Assembly (NCBI GenBank): GCA_008729055.1
Contig: SDUX01000001.1
Span: 4,213,543 to 4,277,542 of the forward strand
Length of the DNA stretch: 64,000 nucleotides
Source of the DNA: Pyropia haitanensis
Taxonomy: Eukaryota > Rhodophyta > Bangiophyceae > Bangiales > Bangiaceae
Reading direction: 5' to 3'
The notes under the pieces were generated by a model, which worked only from the letters and a program-made list of their open reading frames with translations, had not been told where the DNA came from and ran no database searches. A program made the translations under genes and the position numbers. Within the stretch, counting starts at the first letter, position 1. Each line of letters starts with the position of its first letter. Shown here piece after piece: positions 10,586-21,988 of the stretch.

Positions 10586-11024
10586 GGCGGCCCCGCGGGG
10601 GACGCGGCGGCGCGCCCCGCCGGGGCGTGTCGGTCGGGGGGGGGGGGGGGGGGGGGGGACGGGCGGCGGTGGCGGGGGACACCCGTGCGCGGCGCCGTGC
10701 GGCTGGCGGCGTCCTGTGCTGGCTGCCGCTGGTCGTCGCGTGGGCGCTGTGGGGTGGCGGCGGCGGGGCGTGTGGGCGGTGGTGACGTGCCCACTGTCAG
10801 CGGCTCGGGCGGGTGGCGGTGGCGGCGTTTGTGTTGCAGTTGCACGGCCAGCGGCAGGGGGGGTGAGCGGTGGCGCCGGCTGCTGGCGGGGGCGGGGGGG
10901 GGGGGGCGGGGGTGCTCGCGGAGGAGGCGGCGGTGGCGGTGACGCTGGGCAGCGCCTGTGGGCTTGACTCCGCGGCGGCCGCCGCGGCGGGGGTGACAGC
11001 AGCGGCAGCAGGGGCAGTGACGGC

Positions 11025-11069
<45 letters not shown>

Positions 11070-11896
11070 TGCGGCGGCGGCGGCGGCGGCTGCGGCGGCG
11101 GCGTAGTGCCGTCACGGGCTGGCGAGGTGGTCCGCTGGAGAGTGGCGGTGCGCCTTTGCCGCCGCTGCTTGCAGTGGACGGCGCCGAGCGTTTTCGCCGC
11201 GGCGGGCGGGCAGGGGGGCGGCGCGGGTGGGCGGGCAGGTGGTTGGGACGGTAGACGGGGGGGCGGGCGGGTGAGCGGCTGGCTGGCGGCGGACCGGCAC
11301 GTGGGCTGACTGGTCTGCTGTTTGACTGTGCACAGTGCGGTAATGAGGCGTGGTGAGAGTGGCGATGGCGGCGGCAAGGTGGCGGCGGATGGGTTTGGGA
11401 CGGGCGGCGGCTGGCTGGCCACAGCACCAGGGGGTGAGGTGTTGCTTGGGGCTTGGTCGTGGCGCCGGGGAACAGGTTGCTCGGGGGGGGGTGGCGCGGC
11501 TGGGCACCGCCCGCTGTGCATGAGGGTGAGCGGGAGGGGGTGCGGCGTACCTCCGCGGCCAACGTGAGGAGGGCGGCGACGCTGGCGGGGCTCGGCTCGA
11601 GTTCCCGCCCGCGGGCGGAGGTGGTGGACGGGACTGACCAGGTCATGTCATGCGAGGTCCGCTTTGTCTCCCAGGCACGAGGGAGGAGCGACGCCACGCT
11701 TGGCACACGCCCGGGAGAGGGGACGCGTGCAGAGAAATTCGGACAGGCTGGCGAATTGGGCGTGAGCGGTTTTGACGGAGGCCACCTTTGAAATCTTGAC
11801 CGATTCCTAATCCATGCGATCCCGCCGTGACTTGGTCGCCGTCGAGCTGTCCCGCGCAGTGTGACGTCGACCTCGGCCGACGTCTCGCCCGAGAGC
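10586..11896. other. Intergenic, GC-rich low complexity
   Basis: Between CPSF30 and argininosuccinate lyase (same strand). It has G runs at 10637-10658 and a GGC/GCG trinucleotide tract at about 11020-11105. I see no protein signature on either strand. The last ~150 bases before 11897 are the leader of argininosuccinate lyase and stay open in frame to a GTG at 11861, which I do not take as the start. Confidence 0.5.
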
Positions 11897-13525
11897 ATGT
11901 GCCCGCTGCTCCCGCCCGCCTTTCTCTCGCCGCCCGCTCTGTTCTCCGAGACCCGTCCTTCTCGCGTGCTCCGTGTCGCGTGCCCCAGCCGCCTGGCCGC
12001 CGCTGGCTGCGGTTGCCGCCCCGGCCGCGGAGCCGTCGCGCCGCCCCTGCCCCCCCCCGCCGCGATGGCCAACCAGGCGCCCGCCGCGGGCGCGGGCGCG
12101 CCCGCGGCGCCCGCCAAAGGCGCGGCCATGTGGGGCGGCCGCTTTGACGCCCCCCCCAACGAGCTCGTCGCCCGCCTCGGCGAGTCGGTCTCGTACGACC
12201 GCCGCCTGTACGCGCACGACATCCGCGGCAGCACCGCGCACGCGCGGATGCTCGCGCGGCAGGGCATCATCCCGCAGGCCGACGCGGACGCGATTGTGGA
12301 CGGCCTCGCGGCGGTGCAGGCCGAGATCGAGGCGGGCACGTTTGTGTGGTCGGCCGCCCTCGAGGACGTGCACATGAACATCGAGTCGCGGCTGACGGGC
12401 CTCATTGGCGCGCCCGGCGGGCGGCTGCACGCCGCGCGCAGCCGCAACGACCAGGTCGCGACGGACATGCGGCTGTACCTGCGCGACGAGGTGGCGGAGC
12501 TGGTCCGCCTGGCGCGCGCCCTGCAGGCCGCGCTCGTCACCCTCGCGGCGGGCCACACCGACACCATTGTGCCGGGCTTTACGCACCTGCAGCACGCGCA
12601 GCCAGTGGTGTTTGGCCACGTGCTGCTCGCGTACGTGGAGATGCTTGACCGGGACGTGGGGCGGCTCACCGACGCGGCCAAGCGGATGGACGTGTTGCCG
12701 CTGGGCGCGGGCGCCATGGCCGGCACCACCCTCCCCATTGACCGCGCGTCGGTGGCCGAGGCGCTGGGCTTTGCGGGCGGCCTCACCCGCAACTCGATGG
12801 ACGCGGTCAGCGACCGAGACTTTGCGGTGGAGCTGGTGTCTGCGCTCTCCCTGATGATGATGCACCTGTCGCGGCTGTCGGAAGACACGGTCTTTTGGTG
12901 CTCGCAGGAGGCGGGCTGGGTGGAGCTCGGCGACGCGTTTTGCACCGGCTCGTCCATCATGCCCCAAAAGAAGAACCCCGACGTGTGCGAACTGACCCGC
13001 GGCAAGGCCGCCCGTGTGTATGGCGACCTCGTCACCCTCCTGTCGCTGATGAAGAACCTGCCGCTCTGCTACAACCGGGACATGCAGGAGGACAAGGAGC
13101 CCCTCTTTGACGCCGTCGATACGGCCAAGCTGGTGCTCGCCGTGTACGCGCCTATGGTCGCGTCCATCAAGGTGCGCAAGGACCGCATGCACGCGGCCGC
13201 GTCGGACGCGGCGCTCATGGCCACGGACCTGGCAGAGTGGCTTGTCCGGCAGGGCCTCCCCTTCCGTCAGGCGCACCACCGGGTGGGGGCGCTCGTCGGC
13301 GCGGCTCACCGGGCGGGCAAGGGCCTGGAAAAGTTCACCCTCGCGGAGCTCCGCGAGTCGGTGCCGGAAGCGACCGAGGAGTGCCTCGGCCTGTGGGTGC
13401 CGGAGGCGTCGGTAGCGGCGCGGGACGTGGTGGGCGGAACCGCGCCGACGCAGGTGCGGGCGCAGGTGGCGTACTGGCAGAGCCAAGCTTGGATGTCAGA
13501 GGCCGCCGCTGGTGGCAATGCTTGA
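11897..13525 (+). CDS. ASL: Argininosuccinate lyase, probably plastid-targeted
   Basis: Splits argininosuccinate to arginine and fumarate, the last step of arginine synthesis. Single exon of 542 residues from ATG 11897. The enzyme core begins at MWGGRF (residue 78), leaving 465 residues, the usual length. Visible family motifs are the SRNDQ substrate-binding block (HAARSRNDQVATDMRLYL), THLQHAQPVVFGH with its active-site His, and the fumarase/aspartase-superfamily signature GSSIMPQKKNPD on the catalytic mobile loop. The first ~60 residues are rich in Ser, Arg, Ala and Pro with few acids, as in plastid transit peptides. A second ATG at 12065 (MANQAP) could give an untargeted form. No frame break is seen. 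Confidence 0.95.
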   Translation: MCPLLPPAFLSPPALFSETRPSRVLRVACPSRLAAAGCGCRPGRGAVAPPLPPPAAMANQAPAAGAGAPAAPAKGAAMWGGRFDAPPNELVARLGESVSYDRRLYAHDIRGSTAHARMLARQGIIPQADADAIVDGLAAVQAEIEAGTFVWSAALEDVHMNIESRLTGLIGAPGGRLHAARSRNDQVATDMRLYLRDEVAELVRLARALQAALVTLAAGHTDTIVPGFTHLQHAQPVVFGHVLLAYVEMLDRDVGRLTDAAKRMDVLPLGAGAMAGTTLPIDRASVAEALGFAGGLTRNSMDAVSDRDFAVELVSALSLMMMHLSRLSEDTVFWCSQEAGWVELGDAFCTGSSIMPQKKNPDVCELTRGKAARVYGDLVTLLSLMKNLPLCYNRDMQEDKEPLFDAVDTAKLVLAVYAPMVASIKVRKDRMHAAASDAALMATDLAEWLVRQGLPFRQAHHRVGALVGAAHRAGKGLEKFTLAELRESVPEATEECLGLWVPEASVAARDVVGGTAPTQVRAQVAYWQSQAWMSEAAAGGNA

Positions 13526-13740
13526 GGCGCTGTCTCGGCAAGGGTAGGGGTCCGTAGTAGGGGTGGATGGGGAAGGAGCGAACGCGGGTGGTGGCCCAGG
13601 GGGTGTCATTCACGGATCAAGTCTGCTCCTTCTATCTCGACAAAGAGCAGGTCGCGCATTCCCCCCAGCCCCCAGGTCGCCCCCGGCCACCCCAATACAC
13701 CTTCTCGCGGCCATCTCCCACCCAGGCAACAACTCGGCCT

Positions 13741-15348
13741 TCAAAACCCCTTTTGCTTGGCGCGAGAGTTGAAGTTGAACGCCCGGTCCAGCGACGCAAA
13801 CCAGTCGCTCGTGTCGTCCTCCGCGTTCACTGTTGGTACCGGGAACATGCTCATCTGCACCATGAGGCCGTCCCCCCGCCGCAGCTGCTGGCGGTACTTG
13901 CCGTCGAAGGAGGCCCATGCCATAGACCGACTGTCGGCCGCCACGTCTATCCGCAGCTGCGCCGCGTCGGGGAACACAATCGGCCGGAACGACAGGCTGT
14001 GCGGACAAATCGGGGTGAAGAGGATGGCCGGCACGGACGGGTGGACCATGCTGCCGCCGGCCGACATGCTGTACGCCGTCGAGCCGGTCGGCGTCGACAT
14101 GATGATACCGTCGGCCTGGACGGTAGTGATGAGCTTCCCGTCGCAAAAGCAGTCAAGGTTGGAGAGGTAGGGTGACGCGCCACGGTCGACCACCACCTCG
14201 TTGAGGACATCAAACTCCTTGACCACCTCCCCGTCCCGCAACACCGAGCAGGTCAGCCGCATGCGGAGAGAGAGCAGGCACTGGCCAGAGAAAACGGACG
14301 CCATGTTGCTGCCAAAGTCCTTAAAGTCAAAGGGGGTCAGGAAGCCCAAGGAGCCAAGGTTAAAACTCAGCACCGGCGGCACCGGCCCACGAAAGAGCGT
14401 CGACACGTGGAGAATGAGGCCGTCGCCGCCAAGGCACACCACCAGGTCCACGCACTCGTGCAGCGAGGAGGGACTGTCAAACGTCTCGACAGGGACACCC
14501 GCGGCGGCCGACACTTCTTCATGCACGGCAGGCTCCACCATCACCGCCACCCGCTCGGTGGTAACCAAGTGACGGACCGCTTCGATCAGAGACGGCAGCA
14601 GGTCTGGCCCCTTTTTGGTGAGGATGAGCACCCGCCGCGGCCGAGCATTCCACACGAGCATCACCTGCTCGGTGGCGGCGCCCCGAAAGACAATGTGCCC
14701 ATCTTCAACCGACTCCCGCTCGCAGATGTACCCGTCACAGCGGATGAGCGTGATGGGCGTCTTCTTCTTTCGCGGTACCTCGACCGCGCCAGCGCGGGCG
14801 TCGAGCTCCCGCTTCTCCGCCTCTAGCGCCGACTGGGTGACTGCCCTCCGGGGGTCTGGGACCATCGACGAGGAGCCGTCGTCGGCGCCCGTGGGCAGCT
14901 GCGAGCGCTTGGACTGCCGTTGGGCAACGGCCAGGAGGGCCAGCTCCCGCGCGACCTTGGCCTGCCGCTGGAGAATCATCTCAGCCTCCTCCTCCTCACT
15001 GCCCGTAGGCACGTACACGTCCTCGTAGTACTCGGGCGCCTCGTCGTCACTGGCAGGCGCCCCATTGTCGTCCGCGGGGGTTGGCCTCTGCGCCTTGGGT
15101 GCCACCCCGTCTGTCGCGTCAGCAGCAGCAGCATCGTCGTTGCCCGCTCTCCGTGGCACCGCGTCCGACGCCGTGTGCTGGCAGCGTACGCCGCCGCCGC
15201 CAAAGCGAAGCGGCCGCGTCCGCCCAGGGCCGGCCTGAAGCCGTACCTGCTGCACGTGGATAGCCGCACGCCCGACGCCCGCGCCTCCCACCCAGCTACT
15301 GCTCGTCCAACCCCGCGGGGCCACCGCACCGCCCACAAACCCGAGCAT
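13741..15348 (-). CDS. NADK: NAD kinase, likely organelle-targeted
   Basis: Phosphorylates NAD+ to NADP+. One exon; from ATG 15348 it gives 535 residues. The C-terminal ~300 residues hold the ATP-NAD kinase core: VVCLGGDGLILHVS (GGDG motif), FNLGSLGFLTPF, VLNEVVVDRG (NE motif), VQADGIIMSTPTGSTAYSMS and AGGSMVHPSV. The first ~70 residues (MLGFVGGAVAPRGW onward) are basic and low in acids, as in a plastid transit peptide. An acidic stretch follows (DDEAPEYYEDVYVP, GSEEEEAEM), then a charged helix. The frame is open upstream to 15723, but the 15348 start gives the plausible targeting sequence. Convergent with argininosuccinate lyase, 215 bases away. Confidence 0.93.
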   Translation of the reverse strand: MLGFVGGAVAPRGWTSSSWVGGAGVGRAAIHVQQVRLQAGPGRTRPLRFGGGGVRCQHTASDAVPRRAGNDDAAAADATDGVAPKAQRPTPADDNGAPASDDEAPEYYEDVYVPTGSEEEEAEMILQRQAKVARELALLAVAQRQSKRSQLPTGADDGSSSMVPDPRRAVTQSALEAEKRELDARAGAVEVPRKKKTPITLIRCDGYICERESVEDGHIVFRGAATEQVMLVWNARPRRVLILTKKGPDLLPSLIEAVRHLVTTERVAVMVEPAVHEEVSAAAGVPVETFDSPSSLHECVDLVVCLGGDGLILHVSTLFRGPVPPVLSFNLGSLGFLTPFDFKDFGSNMASVFSGQCLLSLRMRLTCSVLRDGEVVKEFDVLNEVVVDRGASPYLSNLDCFCDGKLITTVQADGIIMSTPTGSTAYSMSAGGSMVHPSVPAILFTPICPHSLSFRPIVFPDAAQLRIDVAADSRSMAWASFDGKYRQQLRRGDGLMVQMSMFPVPTVNAEDDTSDWFASLDRAFNFNSRAKQKGF

Positions 15349-15838
15349 GATCACTGACGCAGGGCAAGGGACACAAGCTCTCGACCGCTGTCGCTCACCC
15401 CACTGTGGTGACAGTGTGGCGCTGAGACCGATTGTCGAAACGGGGCAGCGCGCAGGCCCGTTGTTGATGCCGGGGTCCTGGCGTGTGACAATTCTGCACC
15501 GCACAAGCGTTCCATGCATGTCGAGTGTCCGAGATCTGGCTAACTCTCCCAATCCAATGTAAGTGTCATGTGTGTTAGTTACATTGAGTGCGATGGCTAA
15601 CGTCTTGGTGGACGATGGCCGTGACGCTGACCTCGAGGACCCACCCGCCCGCACGCTCCCTCGAAAGCGCAATGGCTGCCTACCCCGTTGGCTACGCGGT
15701 GAAGAGAAGGACGACAGCTGCATCCTTGTTTATATCGGGTAAAAGCACACACGCTGCCAAGACAGCCGCGGGAAACAATCAAAATGACATGCAATGGACC
15801 GCCAGCCTCACCTTGCTCCCTCCATCCCACTGGCTCCA
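15349..15838. other. Intergenic between two minus-strand genes
   Basis: Upstream region of NAD kinase and 3' flank of the membrane-protein gene. Composition is moderate and no protein family is recognisable. The promoter of NAD kinase should lie here, but no clear core element is seen. Confidence 0.4.
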
Positions 15839-16903
15839 TCACTCCACCGGTGTCCGCTCCTTGCGCCACTCGATGGCAAAGTAGGGCGCCAGGGCTACCG
15901 TGACCGCCACGAGGCCACTGTGCAGGGGTGCCGCCTCGATCGCCCGCCCCTGGCCAATGCCGCCCACCTGCACGAGCGCAAAGTTGAGGTACATCAGCAC
16001 GTACGTGGGCAGCGTGGCTGCCACCAGTGCCCAATACATCCGTCCTGCAGCCGCGGCGGCCACGCCCAACGCCGCGTAGGCAATCATCGCCAGTCCCGTA
16101 ACCAGGGTGAGGACAGGGTAGACGCCCACGTGCGGCGGGGCGGCAAAGAAGGCGGGGAAGGTGGAAGTGCCCGTCACCTCCCGCGTCAGCAGGGCGCCAG
16201 CAAAGAGTGTCGAGAGGCCCCCGACCAGCATGTTGACTGACCACGCCGCCGCACGGACGCGGTTGTGCATGGTCGCCGCCGTCGCCAGCCCGGGAGGTGA
16301 CCCTGCGAGCTGCTTCTGATAGGCCAGCAGACGTGCGCCCATGAGAAATTGGCCGCCCTGCAGCGCCAGACAAAAGGAAAAGGAGGTGATGATGCCCATA
16401 GTAATCAGCAAGCGGCTGCTGCCGACGCTCATCCCCGGCAGCAGCGGCTCCAGCAGGTCCCGTGCCCGCAGCGCCGGCTGCACAAACACGTACAAGAAGA
16501 AGACGTAGATGGACAGCAGCGTCTGGACGACTAGGAAAGACGCGGTCACCACCGGCCGGTTGAGCCCAAACAGCAGTGACGCGCCGCCAATGACGAGGCC
16601 CGCGAGCCCAAACGCCGCCTCCGAGGCGCCGCCAAGAAAGAGCGCCAGCGGTGATAGTCCCGGACCGCCGGGCGTCAGGTCCCGCGCCGGGTCACTCGCG
16701 ACAAAACGGATGGTGCCTTCGGAGAGGACGAGCGCCGACCACAGCGCCAGTAACGCCGCGGCCTGGTTCCGGCTTGCCTCGACAGAGGGGGGGGCGACCA
16801 GCTTGGGCGCGCTCCCCGACGGGCGGCCGTAGCCGACCTCGTCGGGGCGGTCGTAGGTCTCCTCCGAAGAGACATCGTACGGCTGATCAGCTGGAGTGGC
16901 CAT
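15839..16903 (-). CDS. Multi-pass membrane protein of unknown function
   Basis: Not recognised. Single exon, 354 residues from ATG 16903. A ~45-residue hydrophilic N terminus (MATPADQPYDVSSEETYDRP) is followed by about eight hydrophobic segments: ALLALWSALVLSEG, LALFLGGASEAAFGLAGLVI, VTASFLVVQTLLSIYVFFLY, LLITMGIITSFSFCLAL, AAWSVNMLVGGLSTLFAGALL, VYPVLTLVTGLAMIAYAALG, WALVAATLPTYVLMYLNFAL and LVAVTVALAPYFAIEW. The N terminus lacks a cleavable signal peptide. The frame is open further upstream, but 16903 is the ATG that begins a normal-looking N terminus. Codon usage fits the neighbouring genes, so it is probably a true host gene, plausibly a transporter or plastid or vacuolar membrane protein. 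Confidence 0.75.
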   Translation of the reverse strand: MATPADQPYDVSSEETYDRPDEVGYGRPSGSAPKLVAPPSVEASRNQAAALLALWSALVLSEGTIRFVASDPARDLTPGGPGLSPLALFLGGASEAAFGLAGLVIGGASLLFGLNRPVVTASFLVVQTLLSIYVFFLYVFVQPALRARDLLEPLLPGMSVGSSRLLITMGIITSFSFCLALQGGQFLMGARLLAYQKQLAGSPPGLATAATMHNRVRAAAWSVNMLVGGLSTLFAGALLTREVTGTSTFPAFFAAPPHVGVYPVLTLVTGLAMIAYAALGVAAAAAGRMYWALVAATLPTYVLMYLNFALVQVGGIGQGRAIEAAPLHSGLVAVTVALAPYFAIEWRKERTPVE

Positions 16904-19900
16904 GGTAGCGAGCGGTGAGCGCACAGGTCGACAAGGCGAGCGGAGGTCTCGGGAAAGACGGGGGAGCCACCACTGTGCCGCAGGGATGGGTTGACGTTGA
17001 AGCGAACAGTGGGGCCGTGACACGAGCAGGCTGGAGCGTGCGCTTGACCTTGGCCGCGTACGCAAGCAGCTGGTCCCGGGTGCTCACCACAAGGCGAATA
17101 GTGGGGATGGGCGGTGGGAAGATGGGTGGCGCGACGGGAGCCCGGCGCATGCCGCTGCCCCGGCACCCGCCCATATGTACCCCCGCCGGCCGCACTCGAT
17201 GGGGTGACGCGCCGGCGGCCAGCTCTGTCCGCCTCGCGGGCCACCCCTCTTCGCAACACCAGGGCGGGCGCATCGCCGACGCCGCCGGCGTGGAGGCCAG
17301 CCGGCACCCCCATGCCTGCGCTTTGGGGAGGTGGCAAACGCGCGCGCGGTGAGCGCAGGACCCCCGTCCTCAACGTGGAGACATCCTACCCAGAGTGGCT
17401 ACAGCTTCGCACGAGCGAGAAAGGCAAGAGAGTGGACGGAGAGGGAAAGGGGGGGGGCGGAAACGGGGCGGCCCGGCGGCCGGCGAGACCGTGCGTCTTC
17501 TCGGGATACGGCTGCCACGTGCCCCTCCCGCCGCACCTTGGGGCGAACCCCGTCTCCCCCGCTGTGCATCTAGCGAGCCACGCGACTCTTCGAGGCGCAT
17601 GGTCCCCACGCTTTTCTGTCACGCCCGTTTCAGCCACCGCGCTGGCCCGCCCCCTCAGGGGTGGCCTCCCACAGCCCTTGCGTACAAACTGCACGCACAG
17701 CTGAGGGAGCAGGCCTGTCGCTCAAATAAGGGAGGGAAGATGAGCGGAAGAGGCAAGCGAGAACGGGTGCAACACAGAAGGTGCGGGCCCCCAACAACAA
17801 CAAAGGAAAAATAACGGGTCGACGACGGACCGCCCACACGCCCACACGCATAGATGCCTGTTGCGTCCCCAGTTGGTTGAGATGTGGCCGGGGGCACGCG
17901 CTAACTTGCCCCGTTTCCGCCGGCCGCTGCCACGCAGGCGCAGGGCGGGAGGAGCCGCCGCCGCCGCCCCAACCGCCGTATGCAGTAGCTGCGGTCACCA
18001 CAACCACAAGACGGAACCGTCCCTACCCCCCTCCCCCACCTCGCGCGTCACCCGCGGTACGTGCGCGTGCATTGGCGGCGGCAGCCCGCAGTGTGTGTTG
18101 GCTGCGGAAACGGGGCGGCGGTGGCGACGGCGGCGGCGTGACGAGCCGCGCCGTCGAAAAGGTGCAGTGGTGCAGGGTAGAGCGAAGGGGGGGGGCGGTT
18201 GAAGGTCGGCCGCCGCCCACGGATCCCCCCGGCCGAGGGGTTGCTGCGGCCGCGAAGCGTGGCCAGTGGGGGGCAGTGGACGGAGAAGGGGACCAAACCG
18301 GTTGAAGGAGCGGGCGTGGAGAACACCCGACCATACACCTGTCGGTAGGGAGAGAGGCGCCGTGGCAGCCTGCAACGCCGCCACGGTCAGCGCGGTCCAT
18401 GCCCCCCACCGACAGTGCGGTACAGAACACGGTGGGGTGGCGGGGGGGCGGGGCGGTGGCGGCAAATCGCGACAGGAGCAAGAACGAACAGTGTGGCCCT
18501 GGCTCGCCAGATCACGCGTCGTGGCGGCCGCAACGCGACCCCCGCGCGAAACCTCCATAGGCGTGGCGGCGCTGCGCACACGCCCCGCATTGTCAGCGGC
18601 CGTCCCTTCCACTGCGGTGTGTAGCCTCAGATCAGTGTACGGCACGGCTACGTTGGACACACGACTCGCATCAATCCAGTCACGCCAGACCAGATCCGTT
18701 CGTTTCTTTTGTGGTGACATTTTGTTTTTTGGTAGTAAAAATCTGCGTCTTGTGGAATGTGGGAGGTACGCAATGGTGTATCGCTGGCCAGAATACCACG
18801 TGTGTGTCATCCATTGGCTGATACATTGTTGCCAATGCAACATTCTTTCAAAGATCAAAATTTTGCGACACTGCTGGTAAAATGACTCAATCCGCAATCA
18901 ATGTGGGGATGGTCAAGTCTGTTGTGCCACAGCGTTCGCCCCTCTGCGCGACGGCCCCCCCTCACGACTCTCATTGATGCATGCACCCCCGAAATCTCGC
19001 GTCGCGCCTTCACCGGCGCGCCGTTGGTGGCTGACGTTGGCTGTCGCCGCCGCCGCTGCACCCGCCGCGGCCTCATCAAGGCCGTAGTCTTGGAGGTGGG
19101 AGTGTGCGTGGCAGTGGGAGTGGGGGGCAGTGGGGGTGGGGGGGGCGGGTCAATGGGCGGCGCCCACCGCCACTCCACAACGGGTGTGGATGCCCCCCGC
19201 CGCTTCTGGCGCTTCCCCCCTCCTCTCTATCTTTCGTCCCCGTCCGCTTCCGGCTCCCCTTCCCGCTGCCCTCCTTCCCCCGGCCGCCCCCCCGCCGATC
19301 TGGCCACACACCTGCCCACGCGGCCGCAACCCCATCCGACCGACAGGCTGTCAGGACCACGTGGGGGGGCGTTCCCGTTGAATCCGAGGGGGGGCGGCGG
19401 CGCTGGAGGTTGCTGCCCCACCCGCCCAGCCCCTGCACCGCCGCCTCCCCGCCCGCCCGTCCCCCCGACCCTCCTCCCAGACCAACTGCGAGGGCCACGT
19501 CCTCCCCCCCCTCTCCTTGCGTCCGCCCGCCCTCCTTGTGACTGACAAAATGCCCGCTCCCGCAACGGGAGGTGCTCGTTGCGGCCGCCCCAGATGAGCT
19601 CGCCACTGGGACAGCCGGGACGGCACGAGGGGGGGGCGGGGAAGAAGAAACCAGGGTGGAAGAGCGGGCAGCGTGTGCCGCAACAGCCAACGACGCGCAC
19701 TGGCGGCGCGCCCACCAGCTCGGAGCGGAGGCGCGCCGCCGGCCGGCCCCCGCGGGAGATACAAAGGTGGCCAGCGCGGGCGCTGCCTACCCCCCCCGCA
19801 CGCGCACCTGCCCGGCGAGTCGTCCTTGCCGCTGCCGCCGTCCCGCTGCAGCTGCCCCCGCCGCCACCGCCGCTGCGTCCATCCCCGCCGCGGCCGCCGC

Positions 19901-20049
19901 CGTCATTGACCACTGCCGGACCTCAACCGACGGCGGGGCTCACACCTGCCCGTAACAACCAGCTGGAAGCGCGCGTGCAGACGCTCCAAGTCGCGGGCGC
20001 CCCAGTGGGTGAGAGACGCGGGACGGCGGGGGCACCAGCCGGCGGCACC
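16904..20049. other. Long intergenic region, no gene supported
   Basis: Three kilobases without a recognisable protein on either strand. 16904-18650 is GC-rich and open in several frames, with no domain-like translation. About 18680-18900 is distinctly AT-richer (several T runs near 18720 and 18860). From 19080 to 20049 it is again GC-rich with C and G runs and leads into the Hint gene; any 5' exon of that gene could be here but I cannot show it. Confidence 0.4.
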
Positions 20050-21988
20050 ATGGAAGCCACTCCCCCCCCCCCCCCGCGCCCCCCCCCGGGCGGTCCCCCC
20101 CACGGGGCCGCCGCCCTGGCGCAACGGCGGTCACTGCCGTGGCAGTCGCTGCCGCCGCAGTTGCCGTCGCCGCCGTCGCTGTCGCCGTGGCCGCGGTCGA
20201 CACCGACCCCGCGTCGGCGGCCGTCGCGACCGCCGACGCGGCCACGGCGGGCCGGCTGGCCGCGGCGGGCGCCGCCAACTTTACCCAGTGGCTCGGCTAC
20301 CCCGTCGCGTGCCCGCGCACGTTTGGCCTCCGCGTCGACGCGGCGGGCGGCGCCACCGGCTGCGACGCCGGTGACGGGGCTGTGTCGGGGGCAGCCGCGG
20401 CGGTGGCGGTGACGGGCCGGGAAAAGGCCGAGGCGGAGCTCCCCCCCGGTGTGCGGGTAATGCCCTTCTCGGCCATCCTCTTTGACGGCATGCCCTGCGA
20501 GGCGTGTAGTGGCGGCGACGACAGCGGCGGCGTCCTCCTCTTCCCGCCGTCCCTCCTGTTCCGCCCGTCGGACGCGGCGGCGGCGGGCCTCACCGGCCTC
20601 GCCATCGCCGCGGACGCGACGGCGCAGGGGATGATGACGACCTTCCTCGCTACCTGGGGGCTCACGCCGTCCGCCATCGCGGCGATCACCGACGGCCAGC
20701 CGACAGCGGGGGAGCCGCTCTTTGGCTGGGTCCTCGGCAACGGCTCGGCGTGCGCCGCGCTGGGCAGCGGCGGCGGCGGCGGCGGCGGCGACGGGACGGC
20801 GGCCGCGGTCGACGCGGCGTCGCTGCTGCCGCCTGACAGCCTGCTCGTGCTGGCCGCGCTGCCGCTCGGCCGCACCATCGCGCACCCGACGCGGGAGCCG
20901 CTGCGTGTCGTGTCCCTCTGGTCAGGCCCACCGTCCAGCCAGACGGGCGCCTCGGCGGCGGCGGCGGAGCGGTTTTGCCAGTGGACGACCACCGGCGACC
21001 GCATCGGCGACGTCTTTGTCGGCCTGTCGGCCGTCGGCAACGATCGGGTCACGTTTGGCGCCGCGGGCGCCGCGTACCTCCGCACCCCCTTCCGGGGCGT
21101 CCGCGCCGACGCGACGCCACCGCCGCGGGCGCCCATGACGCCGACGCCGACGCCGTCGCCGACGCCGACGCCGTCGCCCGCGATAAGCAACGGCGACGCT
21201 GGCGACGACGGCATCATCAATTCCGAGTCAGTGCCGGACGCGTCCGCGTCGGCCACGGCGGCGGGAGAGCCAGACTGCTTCCCCGCCGACGCGGTCGTGA
21301 CGGTGCGGGGGGTGGGGTCACGCCGCCTCGACGCCGTGGCGGTGGGCGACGAGGTCGCCGTGGGGGGGGGCGCCTGGGCGCGCGTCTACCTCTTCTCCCA
21401 CGCGGACCCGACCGCGGTGCGGCCGTTTGTGGCGCTCACGAGCGTGCCCGACACGGAGGGGGGGGACGCTACCGCCGGCGGCGGCACCAACGCCACCACC
21501 ACACCGGCGGGTCGGGCGGACGCCGACGCCGCGACGGGCGTCCACGGCGGCGGCGGCGGCGACGGCAGCGGCGGCGTGTCGACGCTGCGCCTCAGCGCCG
21601 GGCACCTGCTGCCCGTGGGCGCCGCCACCACCGCCACCAACCGCGGCAGCACGCCGCGCCTCCGCCCCGCCGCGGCGGTCCGCGTCGGCGACACCCTCAC
21701 CGGCGCCGACGGCCGCCGCCGCCGCGTCGTGGCCACCGCCACGGTCCCCGCGCGGGGCGTGTACCACCCGCACCCTGTCGGTGGGGTGCTGCTCGTCGAC
21801 GGCGTCCTCACGTCGGACCTCACCACCGCCCTCCCCGTCAGCGTCGCGCGCGCGGCGCTCGTGACGGCGCGCCTGGTCGGTGCGGTGGGGGGGGGGGGGG
21901 GATGGCGCGCGCGCTCCGGGGGGGGTGCCCGCCGCCGCTCCGCCCGGCCCTGCGGTGGTGGTCCGTGGTGGGGGGGAGCGGGTGGTGA
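20050..21988 (+). CDS. Secreted protein with C-terminal Hint (Hedgehog/intein-type) domain
   Basis: Hint domains cut the peptide bond before their first Cys autocatalytically and can pass the N-terminal part to an acceptor. From about 20112 the frame encodes a hydrophobic Ala/Val segment like a signal peptide (AVAVAAVAVAVAAVD), then a ~330-residue Cys-containing ectodomain (QWLGYPVACPRTFG, ILFDGMPCEACSGG, FGWVLGNGSACAALG, ERFCQWTTTGDRIGDVFVG), a Pro/Thr/Ser linker (PTPTPSPTPTPSP) and the Hint domain from 21276: CFPADAVVTVRG, RLDAVAVGDEVAV, LRLSAGHLLPVG (block B His), ARGVYHPHPVGGVLLVDGVL. The ATG at 20050 is in another phase, separated by C runs, and the most likely stop at 21986-21988 needs a shift in the G run near 21890-21901. 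Both ends are therefore uncertain. Function is inferred from the domain. Confidence 0.7.

Noticed and set aside
11861..11897. GTG at 11861 as start of argininosuccinate lyase
   Set aside because: Nuclear eukaryotic genes rarely start at GTG; an ATG with a transit-like leader follows 36 bases later.
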